From NCBI GenBank assembly GCA_020433805.1, contig JAGRBZ010000028.1:1-37192 (forward strand): 37,192 bases of DNA. The letters are read 5' to 3'. The DNA is from Anaerolineae bacterium. Its GTDB lineage: Bacteria > Chloroflexota > Anaerolineae > 4572-78 > J111. The position numbers were made by a program, and so were the translations under genes. Positions within the stretch are counted from its first letter, which is position 1. The number at the start of each line of letters is the position of its first letter. Of this stretch, positions 1 through 11,500 are shown piece after piece. A model generated the notes under the pieces. It had not been told where the DNA came from and did not search any database. It worked only from the letters and a program-made list of their open reading frames with translations.

Positions 1-2552
1 CTGCCCCCTGTGATCCAGTACACCCCCTCCGGTTTGAGTGGCGAGGGCGCTTCACGAGGCAATTCCAGCGGGGCCACGGCTTTGAGGTAGCGTTCATTGT
101 TCCGATACAGCACCTCGTGAAAGGCACCATCATCCGCTTCCTTGAGTTCAGCGGCCAGGGCCAGCAGTTGAGCAGTGAAACTGGGCGGTTCGCCCTCGAC
201 ACCAACCTTACGGAATTTCAGTCCCACTATCGCTAGCGACCGGGCGTACCCCCCCAAGGCTTCCAGGCGGGCAGCCTCTACCCTTTCCGGTCGGCCATAG
301 AGCAGGATGAGTTTGATGTCCGGCAGCGGTATGGCTTTGAGGGCCTTGACACACTGATACAAAATTTGCCCATTATGGTGACCCTCTCTCTCATCCCCCA
401 GCCCGTGATAAACCAGATGGGTTGGCCTGACCGTTTGACTCACCAGTCGCTCTAACAGGGTGATATAGTCTTGCCCTTGCTCGGCATTGATTTCATATGC
501 ATCCGGCCCCTCCTCAACCCAGCGATGGCCCAATTTGACCCGAATGAGCCGGCCATTATCCAGGAGCTGTTCGGCTGTCTGCCCAAACTCAGCCTCGTGA
601 TAGAACAACAGGATGGTCGAAGTAGCCGGCTCTCCAATGCCGGGGGCAGCCGGCTCAGCGAGCTGCCAAATGACCTGATAGGTGCTCACCCCGACCGGAT
701 CGGGGCGATTATCGGTCGCTGCGCTGCTCTCTTGATAAGGCGCAGCGCCGAACTGCCGACGCGCCGACAGCCAATATCGCTCGCGGGCAAAGGGATAGGT
801 CGGCAACGACATCCGGTGGGGCTTCTCTTCCTCGTACAGTAAGCCCCACTCAATCTCAACTCCGGCCACCCATAACTGCGCCAATCTATCAAGCTCTCTA
901 TCCGCAATCGCGACCCTGATGAAGGCTGCCCCTGCCTTGCCCCCTAGCAATAACTCTGATGGCAGAGAACCGCCCTTAACTTGGCCTTGATATACCCCGG
1001 CGACGGCCGGTTGCCGCTGGACATACTGGCTCAATCGCTCAATCAACGCCTCGATACCGGTCACCACCAAGGCCAGCCGACTGTCCATCGCCACTCGCCC
1101 CACCTGCAACGTGTAGGCCATTTGTGCTAAAGAAATATCCGATTTTTCTTCGAGAAAAGCCAGTGTCTGTTTTACATAGTCAGTGAGTCGCGCCTCATTT
1201 CTGGCCGACAGGACGATTAGATGAGGCCCATTTTCCCTGCCTGCTTGCTCTCTAATACCCAATTCCTGATACTCTTCCAAGACCAGATGGGCATTGGTTC
1301 CGCTGAAGCCAAAGGAACTCACCGCTGCGCGGCGGGGTCCCGTCTCTACCTCCCACGCCTTGAGCTTTGTGTTTACATAAAAAGGGCTGTTGGCAAAATC
1401 GATATGCTCATTAGGCTGCTCAAAATGGAGCGTGGGCGGTAACTGCTTGTGTTTCAAGGCCAACAAGACTTTGATCACCCCAGCTACCCCGGCTGCGGTC
1501 AATGTATGACCGATATTGGTCTTGACCGAACCAATAGCACAGAAACCGGTCTGCTCGGTGTAGGCCCGAAATGATGTCGTCAACGCCTCAACCTCAATCG
1601 GATCGCCCAACTTTGTACCAGTGCCGTGGGCCTCGACCAGGGAGATGGTGGCCGGGTCTATCCTTGCCCCGCGATACACCTCCAGTTCCAAAGATGTTTG
1701 GGAGGTCACGCTAGGGGCGGTGATACCGTTGGTCGCGCCATCCTGATTGAGACCACTGCCCTTGATGACCCCATAAATATGGTCGCCATCGCGCACGGCC
1801 TCGGCCAGACGCTTCAAAACCACCACCCCCACGCCTTCGGCGATGCCAAAGCCATCGGCCCGCTGGTCAAAGGTTTTACAGCGGCCATCCCCCGCCAGCA
1901 TCTGGGCTTTACTGGTCATGATGTGCATCTGCGGTCCGGCCAAGACACAGACACCGCCGGCTAACACCATCTCGTTCTGACCACTCAACAAACTCTGACA
2001 GCCCTCGTGAATGGCTACCAAAGAGGATGAGCAGGCGGTATCGATGGCCAGGCTGGCTCCCTTGAGGTTTAATATATAGGCCAGCCGGGCGGCCAATATC
2101 GAAGGTGAACTGCCCAGTAGGGTATAGGCATCAGCTTCGGCGTGATGCGGGTTCAACCAGGAGTGATAATCGCCGACACCGGCCCCGACAAAGACTCCAC
2201 ATTTGCGTTCAGCCAGAGCGTGACCGGCATAGCCAGCATCTTCCAGTGCATTCCATGCTTCTTCCAGAAACAACCGCTGTTGGGGGTCCATCAATTCCGC
2301 TTCGCGGGGCGAGATGTTGAAGAAGAGTGGATCGAATTTATCAATATCGGCCAGCGCTCCCAGCCATTTACTGTAGCTTTTATCCGGTGCCTGCCGGTCC
2401 GGGTCATAGTAGCACTCAACCTGCCATCGATCTGAGGGGACTTCCGCAATTGAGTCAATTCCGGCGGCCAGATTGCCCCAGAACTCATCGACATTCCTGG
2501 CCCCCGGAAAGCGACCCGCTACCCCAATAATGGCAATGCCGTCATCGGATGA
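1..2552 (-). other. PKS module 3 (partial): KS-KR, cut by window edge
   Basis: KS has IDTACSSSL (Cys3687), EAHGTGT and KTNIGH. After the PTYPFARERYW linker comes a KR structural subdomain (about 4130-4350) with no DH-like HxxxGxxxxP before it. The catalytic KR half begins with EGVYWITGG, which is the last readable sequence. Whether an ACP, MT or further modules follow cannot be seen. Confidence 0.8.
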
Positions 2553-5500
2553 ACGCTTATCCGCCTCCGCCACTTCAGTCAAGGCGGGTTGATTTGACCG
2601 ACTTCTCTCCTCTCGGAGGGTCAGTTCCGTATCGGGGTCAGGACCTATCAAAACTGACTCTTGGATATTCGTCACGTCCTTGACCTCTTGTTCATGGGTG
2701 AGGGTCGGGTTAGGCAATAGGCGTGACGCAGGCACATTAGACCAATCTCTCCTGGCGCTATCTTGAGTCACCATTTCGGCCACATATTTAGCCAACCGCT
2801 GCAGGGTTGGATAATCATAGAGTCGAGTGGCGTTGAGATTTAGCCCGAAATCGCGATTGATCCGTTTGACCCACTCCACCCCAGTGATCGAATCCAAACC
2901 AAAATCAACGAACTTCTCTTGGCCATCGATTTCGCCCGGTTCAATATACAAGATGTCAACCAACTGTTGTCGTAGCTGTTGCTCAAGTACAGCTGGTTCT
3001 GGATGGATAGGGGGATCTGCCTTAACGACACCGGATGCTTTATCAGAGCGTGCGGCGATCTCATCTGCCGATTCATCAACCTCTTGGATCGGCTCAATCA
3101 AGCGCAACGGCTCAAGCGAAGCCGGAATTACTCTTTGTTGATCTGGCAATGAATTATCATCCAAAGCAGCCAATACCACCTGACGGTTGTGGCTCGTCTC
3201 AGGCAGGGACACTTGAGTCAGATTGGCGCTCTGACTCGATGACACTGTGGCTCCAGTACCCCGCTGCGGTTGTTTTTTCTCCGTCGACCGTCCGTCAAAC
3301 CAGTATCGCTTTTTGGCAAAGGGATAGGTTGGCAAACTGATCCGGCGAGGCGTCTGGCTGGGATACAGCAATGTCCAATCAAACTCCACTCCCGAGACCC
3401 ACAACTGGGCCAGCCGATCAAAGTCTCGCTCATCCATCGCCACCTTGATGAAGGCTTTCCCGGCGTTCCCACCAATTAATAAGGCTGAGTTCAGGTTGTT
3501 GGTCTGAGCCGTGCCAGAGTAAACACCCTCAATGGTTACTTGACCCTGCTGATACTGACTCAACCTCGCAACCAATTCCTCGACAGTAGACACCACCAAG
3601 GCCAGTCGTGAGTCCATTGCCTCGCGGCCCGCTTGCAAGGTATAGGCCAGCTCAGTCAAAGAGACACTTGAATTGGCCTTCAGATAGATCAGTAACCTTT
3701 GGGCGTATGCCCTCAGCCGCTCTTCGTTTTTAGCCGATAGCACGATCACCTGCGGTCCTTCGTCTACTCTCTGCTCCCCAGTCCCTACTTCCGGCAGCCT
3801 TTGATACTCCTCCAACACCACGTGGGCATTGGCTCCCCCAAAACCAAAGGAACTGACTCCCGCTCGGCGAGGGAGAGGCCGCCCGGCTTCGCCCAACAGC
3901 GGCGGCCAGGCTTGGGTCTTGTTCACCACATAGAACGGGCTGTCCGCAAGGTCGATGTAGGGATTCTGCACCTCAAAGTTGATGCTGGCCGGTAGGGTCT
4001 GGTGTTTCATCGCCAACAGCACCTTCAACACCCCGGCAATCCCGGCCGCGGCTTCCAGATGGCCGATGTTGCTCTTAACCGAGCCTAATCCGCAGTGGGA
4101 CTGAGCGACAGATCCTTTATCCCATTGCTGATACAACCGGGCAAAGGCCTGCTTCAAGCCATTGACCTCAATTGGGTCGCCCAGGGCAGTGCCGGTACCG
4201 TGGGCTTCGATGTAGCCCACCGTAGCCGGGTCAAGGTTGGCCTGTTGATAAGCGCTGACCAGTAAATCGGCTTGGGCATTGGGGTTCGGCGCTGTTAGCG
4301 AGGTGGCTCGCCCGCCGTGGTTCTCGGCTGTAGCCCGAATGACTGCATAAATGTGATCGCCATCCGCTTCAGCTTGAGCCAACGGTTTCAGGAAGATGGC
4401 CCCTACCCCTTCAGCTCGAACGTAGCCATTAGCCCGTTGGTCAAAGGTTTTACAGCGGCCATCCTCGGCCAGCATACCGGCTAGACCGAAGGCGATATGC
4501 CAGTCGGGTGTGAGCAAGACATTCACCCCCCCGGCAATGGCTAACTCACAACCACCGCTGTGGAGGGCTTCCACGGCCCGATGGATAGCCACCAATGAAC
4601 TGGAACAAGCCGTATCAATCGGCTCGCTGGGGCCATGCAGATCCAGCAGATAGGAGATGCGGTTAGCCAAGACTGAATGGCTCAAGCCGGTGGCTGTATG
4701 AGCTTGCAGGTCGTCCAGGTGGGTACGAAGCAAGGTCTGATAATCATTGGTCACTACCCCGACAAAGATGCCGGTGCGGGTTCCGGCCAGCGTGCCGGCC
4801 GCGTAGCCGGCATCTTCGATACAGTGCCAGACGGTTTGTAACCAAAGGCGTTGCTGGGGATCCATGAGCATGGCTTCACGAGGCGAAATCTTAAAGAAAG
4901 CGGCGTCAAATTTGTCAACGTCGTCGATGAAGCCGCTCCACTTGACCTGAGTTTTGCTGAGGTCGCTACTGGGGTCGCCGTAGCGTACCCGCCAATCCCA
5001 GCGTTCCGGTGGAGTCTCAGTAATCAGGTCTTGACCCGTGACCAGATGCTGCCAGAAAGTGTCCAGATCCGGCGAGCCCGGTAGCACCCCACTCATCCCA
5101 ATGATGGCCACGGCCTCCAGATGAGCCGCCTGATCGCCGCTGCTCCTATGGGTGTTGACGGCTGAACGAAAACGGGCCTTAACTAAAGGTTTCGATGACG
5201 GGGCAACGAATGCAGGAGCCGGTCGGGTCTCGGCTTGGGCCTGATAATGCTGGACCAGAGTAGACGTATGATGCTCGGCGAGATAACGGGCAAGTGAGGT
5301 CAGCGTGTTGTATTCAAAGAACAGCGTCGGCAGTAGGTCTAAGTCATAAGTTTTATTGAGTTGGTTCGCTAACTCAGTTAGGGTGATAGAATCAAAGCCA
5401 TACTCGCTCAGATTTTCATCCCCGCCTATGTCTTCAGCGCTTATTTTCAATATCCGGGACACCGCCTTGACCAAGTCAGTTTGGACTGTTCCAACTAGCC

Positions 5501-8500
5501 AATTGGTATCCCCGTCCTTGTCCTTCAGAGATGGACTGGCGTCTACGAGACTCAGATGCTCGACCAACAGCCGCCCTCTAAGGGTATCAACCGCACCAAC
5601 AGCCACCAGGACTTGACTCTCGGTCGAAGCCATCAGTGTCTCAAAGGCGCGGAGACCGGTTGCGGTTGACAAGGGACTCAGACCTGTTTGACGCGCCATT
5701 AAGGTCCAGCTCTGGTCATCAACCGTCATTCCGCCCTCGATCCACAACGGCCAGTCGATGGCCAATGTCCGCCCTGAACGCTGACCAGCCTCGACCAGAC
5801 TTTGGCGATGGTGAGCAAAGCCGTCCAGAAAGGCATTGGCTGCCGCATAGTCTACCTGACCAATATTACCCCACACGCCGGCGATAGAGGAGAAGAGCAC
5901 CACAAAATCGAGCTTCTCGTTCCGGGTGGCTTCATCGATGTTAAGTAGGCCAGTCACTTTGGGAGCCAGTACCGCCTCAATTTCCGCCTCGGTCTTATTG
6001 AGAATAAAACTGTCTTTGATGACTCCAGCGCTGTGGATGATACCCTTCAGGGGTCCATACTGCTCGGTGATGGTCTGCACCACCCGCTCAACATCGGCCT
6101 TCAGGCTGACATCGGTGGGGAGATAGACCGCCGTGCCGTCGGTTCGGTTTAGGTCTGCCAGAAATTTCTGTCCGGTTTCATCCAATGCTGAACGCCCACT
6201 TAGGATAACGGTGATGTTTTTGCCTTGCTCCAGCAAATGGCGGGCAAAGATACGTCCCAACTCGCCCAGACCACCGGTGATCCAATACGCTCCGCCCGCT
6301 CTGAGAGTCAGCTTCTTTTCTGGAGCGGTTAGTTCAAGCTCGCGCAGGATTTTGACGGCTCTGGTGCCGGTTTCATCATAACGAATTTCCACCTCCCGAA
6401 AGCTGTCCGGTTGCAACTCTTGGCTCAGCAGAGCCAGCAGGCGATCACGCTCCGAGTGCGCTACCGTGATGACTTTGCCCCGAATGTGAGGCTGTTCCAG
6501 TTGGACTGTTTTTAGTAAGCCGACCAATGGGGCGTAAATGTACGGGTCAACGGTATCCGGCGCGACAATCAAAATCGGGGCTGCGGTTTGGGGTTTTTGG
6601 TCGATAATTGCCTTGAGCTGCCGCCAACTCGCCTGCACCAGCGCCGTGATATCGTCCGGCTCCAAAGTGATGACCTTGCCTTGGTGAAAAGTTGTGGCCA
6701 GCTTCTCGACCAGATCCGGTTCCCATCCGATCAGCAGTAGGGTACCCGGCGCCGGTGTCGTGCTTGGCGCGGCGTCGTCGTCAGCCAATGGTTTAAGTTG
6801 CCAGACGGGCGTACTGTAGAGGAGCCGGTTTTCGTCCGGCTTGGTGAGCGCGCGTAGGGTCAAACCGTTCAAGCTAACGCAGATGACGCCTTGCTCATCG
6901 GTCAGGGCAATATCATAGGTAACTCCGGCCGCCCCCAACTCAACCGATGTGCTGTAGGTTACATAGGCGTAGGCCTCTGCCGGCAAGGGGCCATATATCG
7001 TAACTGCCTGAACAGCAAACGGCACCGAAAGGTTTATCGACTCGACTCCTGAGTGACTCAGGCTCAATCCGACAACGGCCTGCAAGGCCGCATCCAGCAA
7101 ACTCGGATGCAGGCCATACCCGGCTAGCTCCACCCCCGCCGGTAGCCGCAGCCGGGCCAACGCTTCCTGCTCGTTGTAGCTAAGCCGCTCCAAACCTCGA
7201 AAAGTCGAGCCATAAACCAAGCCTTGGATATCAAACCAGCGGTAACACGCCTCACCTTCAATCGTTGACCGGCAGCGGAATTGGATAGCGGCAATATCTA
7301 GCGGAGTCCGGTTATCCGGTTCACGAACAGCAAGTGTCCCCTGACTATGAAAGACCCGCTCTTGCTGTTCGCTGCTGACCTTAAAGACAATTTCGTCACG
7401 TTCGTCGGGATACAGCCCGACCTGCACCACCAGCGGCTCATCTTTGACCACTAATGGCTTAAGCCAGACCACATCTTTAATTTGGGTGATCAGTTTATTA
7501 TCAACGGCCAAGGCTCCAGCAACCCGAGCCATCTCCAGATAGGCCACTCCCGGCAGCATTTTTTCGCCCCGTACCTGATGATCCCGCAGAAAGAACTCAT
7601 TCCCCTTGAAGGTCGAACTGTAGTGCTGTTCGGTGAGGGTTGACGTATTCCGGTGAACCAATTGATGCAGCAGAGCACTTGTAAATTCTTCATTCTTCAT
7701 TCTCAATTCTTCATTGTCCGGTAGCCAGTATCGTTCTTTGGCAAAGGGATAGGTTGGGAGACTAACCCGCCTGGGTTTTCCGTAACCATACAGTAACTTC
7801 CATTCAATCTCCAGCCCGGCCACCCATAACTGAGCGAGCTTTGTCAGTTCACCTCGCCGAATGAGGGTTTTAACAAACACTTTGGCTTCTTCACCTTCGG
7901 TCAAAATATCAAGTTGCTGGTTTTTGGCTTTTAGATAGCCTTGATGAACTCCCGGTAGATCCGACTTGTTTTCCAGATAATGAATTAGTTTGTCTCGCAA
8001 TTGTGCTTGCGTTGTTACGACCAAAGCCAGCCGGGCATCCATCGCCTTTCGACCCACCTGCAACGTGTAGGCCATCTCGGTCAGCGAAACATCAGCACTT
8101 GCTTCCAAGAAGGCCAGCAGCTTTTGGGCATAATCTCTAAGCCGGTCCTCGGTCTTAGCCGACAACACAATCAACTGCGGCCCGGCCCCTACGCCCTGCT
8201 CGTTACGACCTGCCCCTGACGGCCCCTGATAATCCTCGATGACCAGATGGGCATTGGTCCCGCTGAAGCCAAAGGAACTGACTCCGGCCAGGCGACGTCC
8301 GCTTGCTGGAGCCGACCACGGCGTAACGTCCGTTGGGATTACCAGCGGAAACGCATCCCAGGGAATGTAGGGATTAGGCTTCTCAAAGTGCAGATGGGGC
8401 GGAATTTGTCCGTGCTGCAATGACAACACGACCTTGATCAATCCGGCTATCCCGGCTGCTGCCTCGGTATGGCCGATGTTGGTCTTGAGCGAACCGACCA

Positions 8501-11500
8501 TCAGTGGATTGTCCGCTGTTCGACCTGCGCCGTAGACTTTGCCTAGCGCCTTGACTTCAATCGGGTCGCCTAGCACCGTGCCGGTGCCGTGTGCTTCCAC
8601 ATACGAAACCTCGTGCGGCTCAATCATGGCCGTTTGAAGGGCTTTGCGCAGCAGCGCTTCCTGAGCCAGTCCGTTAGGTGCGGTCAAGCCATTGCTGGCT
8701 CCATCTTGATTGACGGCGCTACCCCGAATGACGGCCAGAATGTTATCGTGGTCGGCCACGGCTGCTGACAGGCGCTTGAGAACCACCACCCCACAGCCCT
8801 CACTGCGGACGTAACCATTGGCCGAGGCGTCGAAGGTTTTACAGCGACCATCCGCAGCCAGCATCCCGGACCGGGCAAAGGTCTGGCTCAACTCCGGCGA
8901 TAATATCAGATTGACCCCGGCCGCCAAGGCCAAGTCACACTCATCGTTCCGTAAACTTTGGACGGCCAGATGCACCGCCACCAGCGAGGAGGAGCAGGCG
9001 GTGTTGACCGCCATGGCCGGCCCCTGCAAGCCCAAAGCATAGGCGATCCGTCCGGCCGCGACCGAGTTGGAGTTGCCGCTGCCAAAGTAAACCTCCACCG
9101 GCTGGTGCTGTTTGATCTGGAGCAGCTCATAATCGTGGCCCAAGATGCCGACAAAGACACCGGTCTGGCTCTCGCGTAATGCGGCCGGATCGATGCCGGC
9201 CTGTTCCAGGGCATGCCAACTCTCCTCCAGCAAGATACGCTGCTTGGGGTCCATCACCTCGGCTTCGCGGGGCGAGATGTGAAAGAAGGGGGCATCAAAG
9301 CGGTCAATCTCCGCCACAAAGCCGCCATATGGGGGAAAAATTGGGGCCGGTTCATTCGATAAGCCCTGCTGACGGCTGAGGTACCAGCGACTGGCCGGTA
9401 TGTCAGTAATGGCGTCGGCCCCGCTTTGCAGCAGGGTCCAGAACTCTTGCGGGTTAGTCACCCCACCGGGGAAGCGACAGGCCAGCCCGATGATGGCGAT
9501 GGCATCGTCGCTATCTGCCTTTGTTGTCCGACTGGTCTCGGGCGTAGGCTCCGGCGTTAGAGAGGGAACGGCCTCAGGCTCTGGCGTTACCGGTTCTGAA
9601 GGAGAAAGCTGCTCCCCGAAGTAGCGAACCATCGCTTCGGGCGTGCTGTATCTGAAAAAGAAGGTTGGCTCGATGTCGGCATCGAGGCGTCGCCCAAGCA
9701 AAATGCGGAGTTCCATGAGTTCCAGCGAATCCAGCCCCATCTCCATCAGAGGGCGCGTCGGCGCGTAGGAAGCCATCCGTTTCTCGCCTAAGACGGCCAT
9801 CGTCGCCGCCCGGATGGTGGCGGCCAGGGTCTCTTCAGACGGTGTCACCGGCTGCGGGTCGGGTTGAGGGCTGACCGAGGCTCGACTATCTTTCTCAGCC
9901 GATTCATGCCTCTGGCCGCGTTGTTGAGGTAAGGTTTCCTTCTCTTGTGCTGTGCCAACCTTCGTCGAGAGGGCCTGAGAAACAGTATTTCCCTGTTGGC
10001 CTGACTGAGGCAGTTCACAGAGCATCACACTCTGACCACCGTTTTGCGGGTCCGGTTGGAAGGGCAACAGGAAGACGCCAAAGTTTGAAAACCCGCTTTG
10101 TTCCAGAACGGTCTCCCAGAGCTCAACACTCAATAAGCAGGTGTTATTGAGCCGATACTCCGGATCTTCAAACAGCCACCAGCCCTGTAACAGGCCGCCG
10201 GTGAACAGGAGCAAATCCTTCATGCGGGTGAATTCGTTCAGCGCCACGATGCCGCCCGGCCTTAACAGTCGCTTAACTTGGGCCAGGGTATAGCGGATAT
10301 AGCGGGTGTCGTGCAGCACATTGGAGGCGTAGACAATGTCAAAGGTGCCGGCTTCAAAGCCTTGCTCTTCCAGCTTGGCCTCGATGTTCAGGGTTTCATA
10401 GGACACCCACGGAAAGCGCTCTGCAAATCTACTCTGGCCGTAGCGGGTGAACGTCGCCGAGATGTCGGAGTAGGTAAATTCCAGACTGTCCGACAGCGCT
10501 GCGATCTTCTGCAAAACAAATTCGGTAGCGCCACCTGTACCCGCGCCGATTTCCAATATTCTGATTTTGTTCCAATTAAAGTGCGCTTTTTGCTGCTGAA
10601 TGGCTTGAAAAACGACTTCGGCCAGGAGCTGATTGAAGTAGTCGGAGATGGGGTCGCCGGTAAATATGCCGGCAAATAGATCCATAGATCCCTCAGGAAA
10701 AATGACGTCGTTGGCGGCCGTCTCGCCGGTCAACACCCGGTCATAATGGGTCAGGCACCGTTCCATCAAATTAAGAAAGGCTACAGAGTGGGGATATCGG
10801 CTTACAAAACTCTGCCGGAATGTTTGAGCCTCAGCGGTCACGTCGGCCAGGGTAAACGCTTCAATCCCTGGTCGGGTTTCGACGGTGGTATCGCGCAGCA
10901 GGAGCAGCCCACGCCGCTCGAACATGGCTAACAAGGCATCGAACAGCCGGTAGTATTGGGGCACAATCCGTAGCCGAATTTTTAGATCATTGCGAGCATA
11001 GATTTCTCCGGCGCGTCTCATCACGCCCCTATCTTGCAGGAGGGTCAATAGCCAGCGCATGCCAAATGTTTCTAACATCGTTTCGGGATGAAGGGGATCT
11101 TCACCGGCCGAGAGCGGATACCCGGCCACAAATTCTTGAACGTAGTGCTGGATTGGCCGGCTGATGGAAACAGCGGCTCTGTTTCTGGCGTGCAAATAGG
11201 TCTCACAAACGTCTACTCCCATAACACGCTCGATGTTGCTTTGCACAGAACAATACAACTGCATGAATTGCAGAAGCTGTTCCCCATAATCGTCCGGAAC
11301 CGTCGGCAGGAGGTTCATATTCAGCAATTGCACGACACTCACTTGAGAGTTGGGTGGCGATCCCATGTCATTAGCGAAGCGTCGTCGAGAATAAATGACC
11401 CCGACGATAGTCCCTTCTACTTCCAAAACACACTGCCCATTTGGATCGCGGTCGAGTCGCTCTTGGAGCGCTGTGACCGAGAGACGTTGGGCTTCCGGTC

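Noticed and set aside
471..842. Long plus-strand and off-frame ORFs across the PKS (for example 471-842, 1626-1964, 11808-12431)
   Set aside because: They are antisense shadows of a GC-biased continuous coding frame whose domains are all recognisable on the minus strand.
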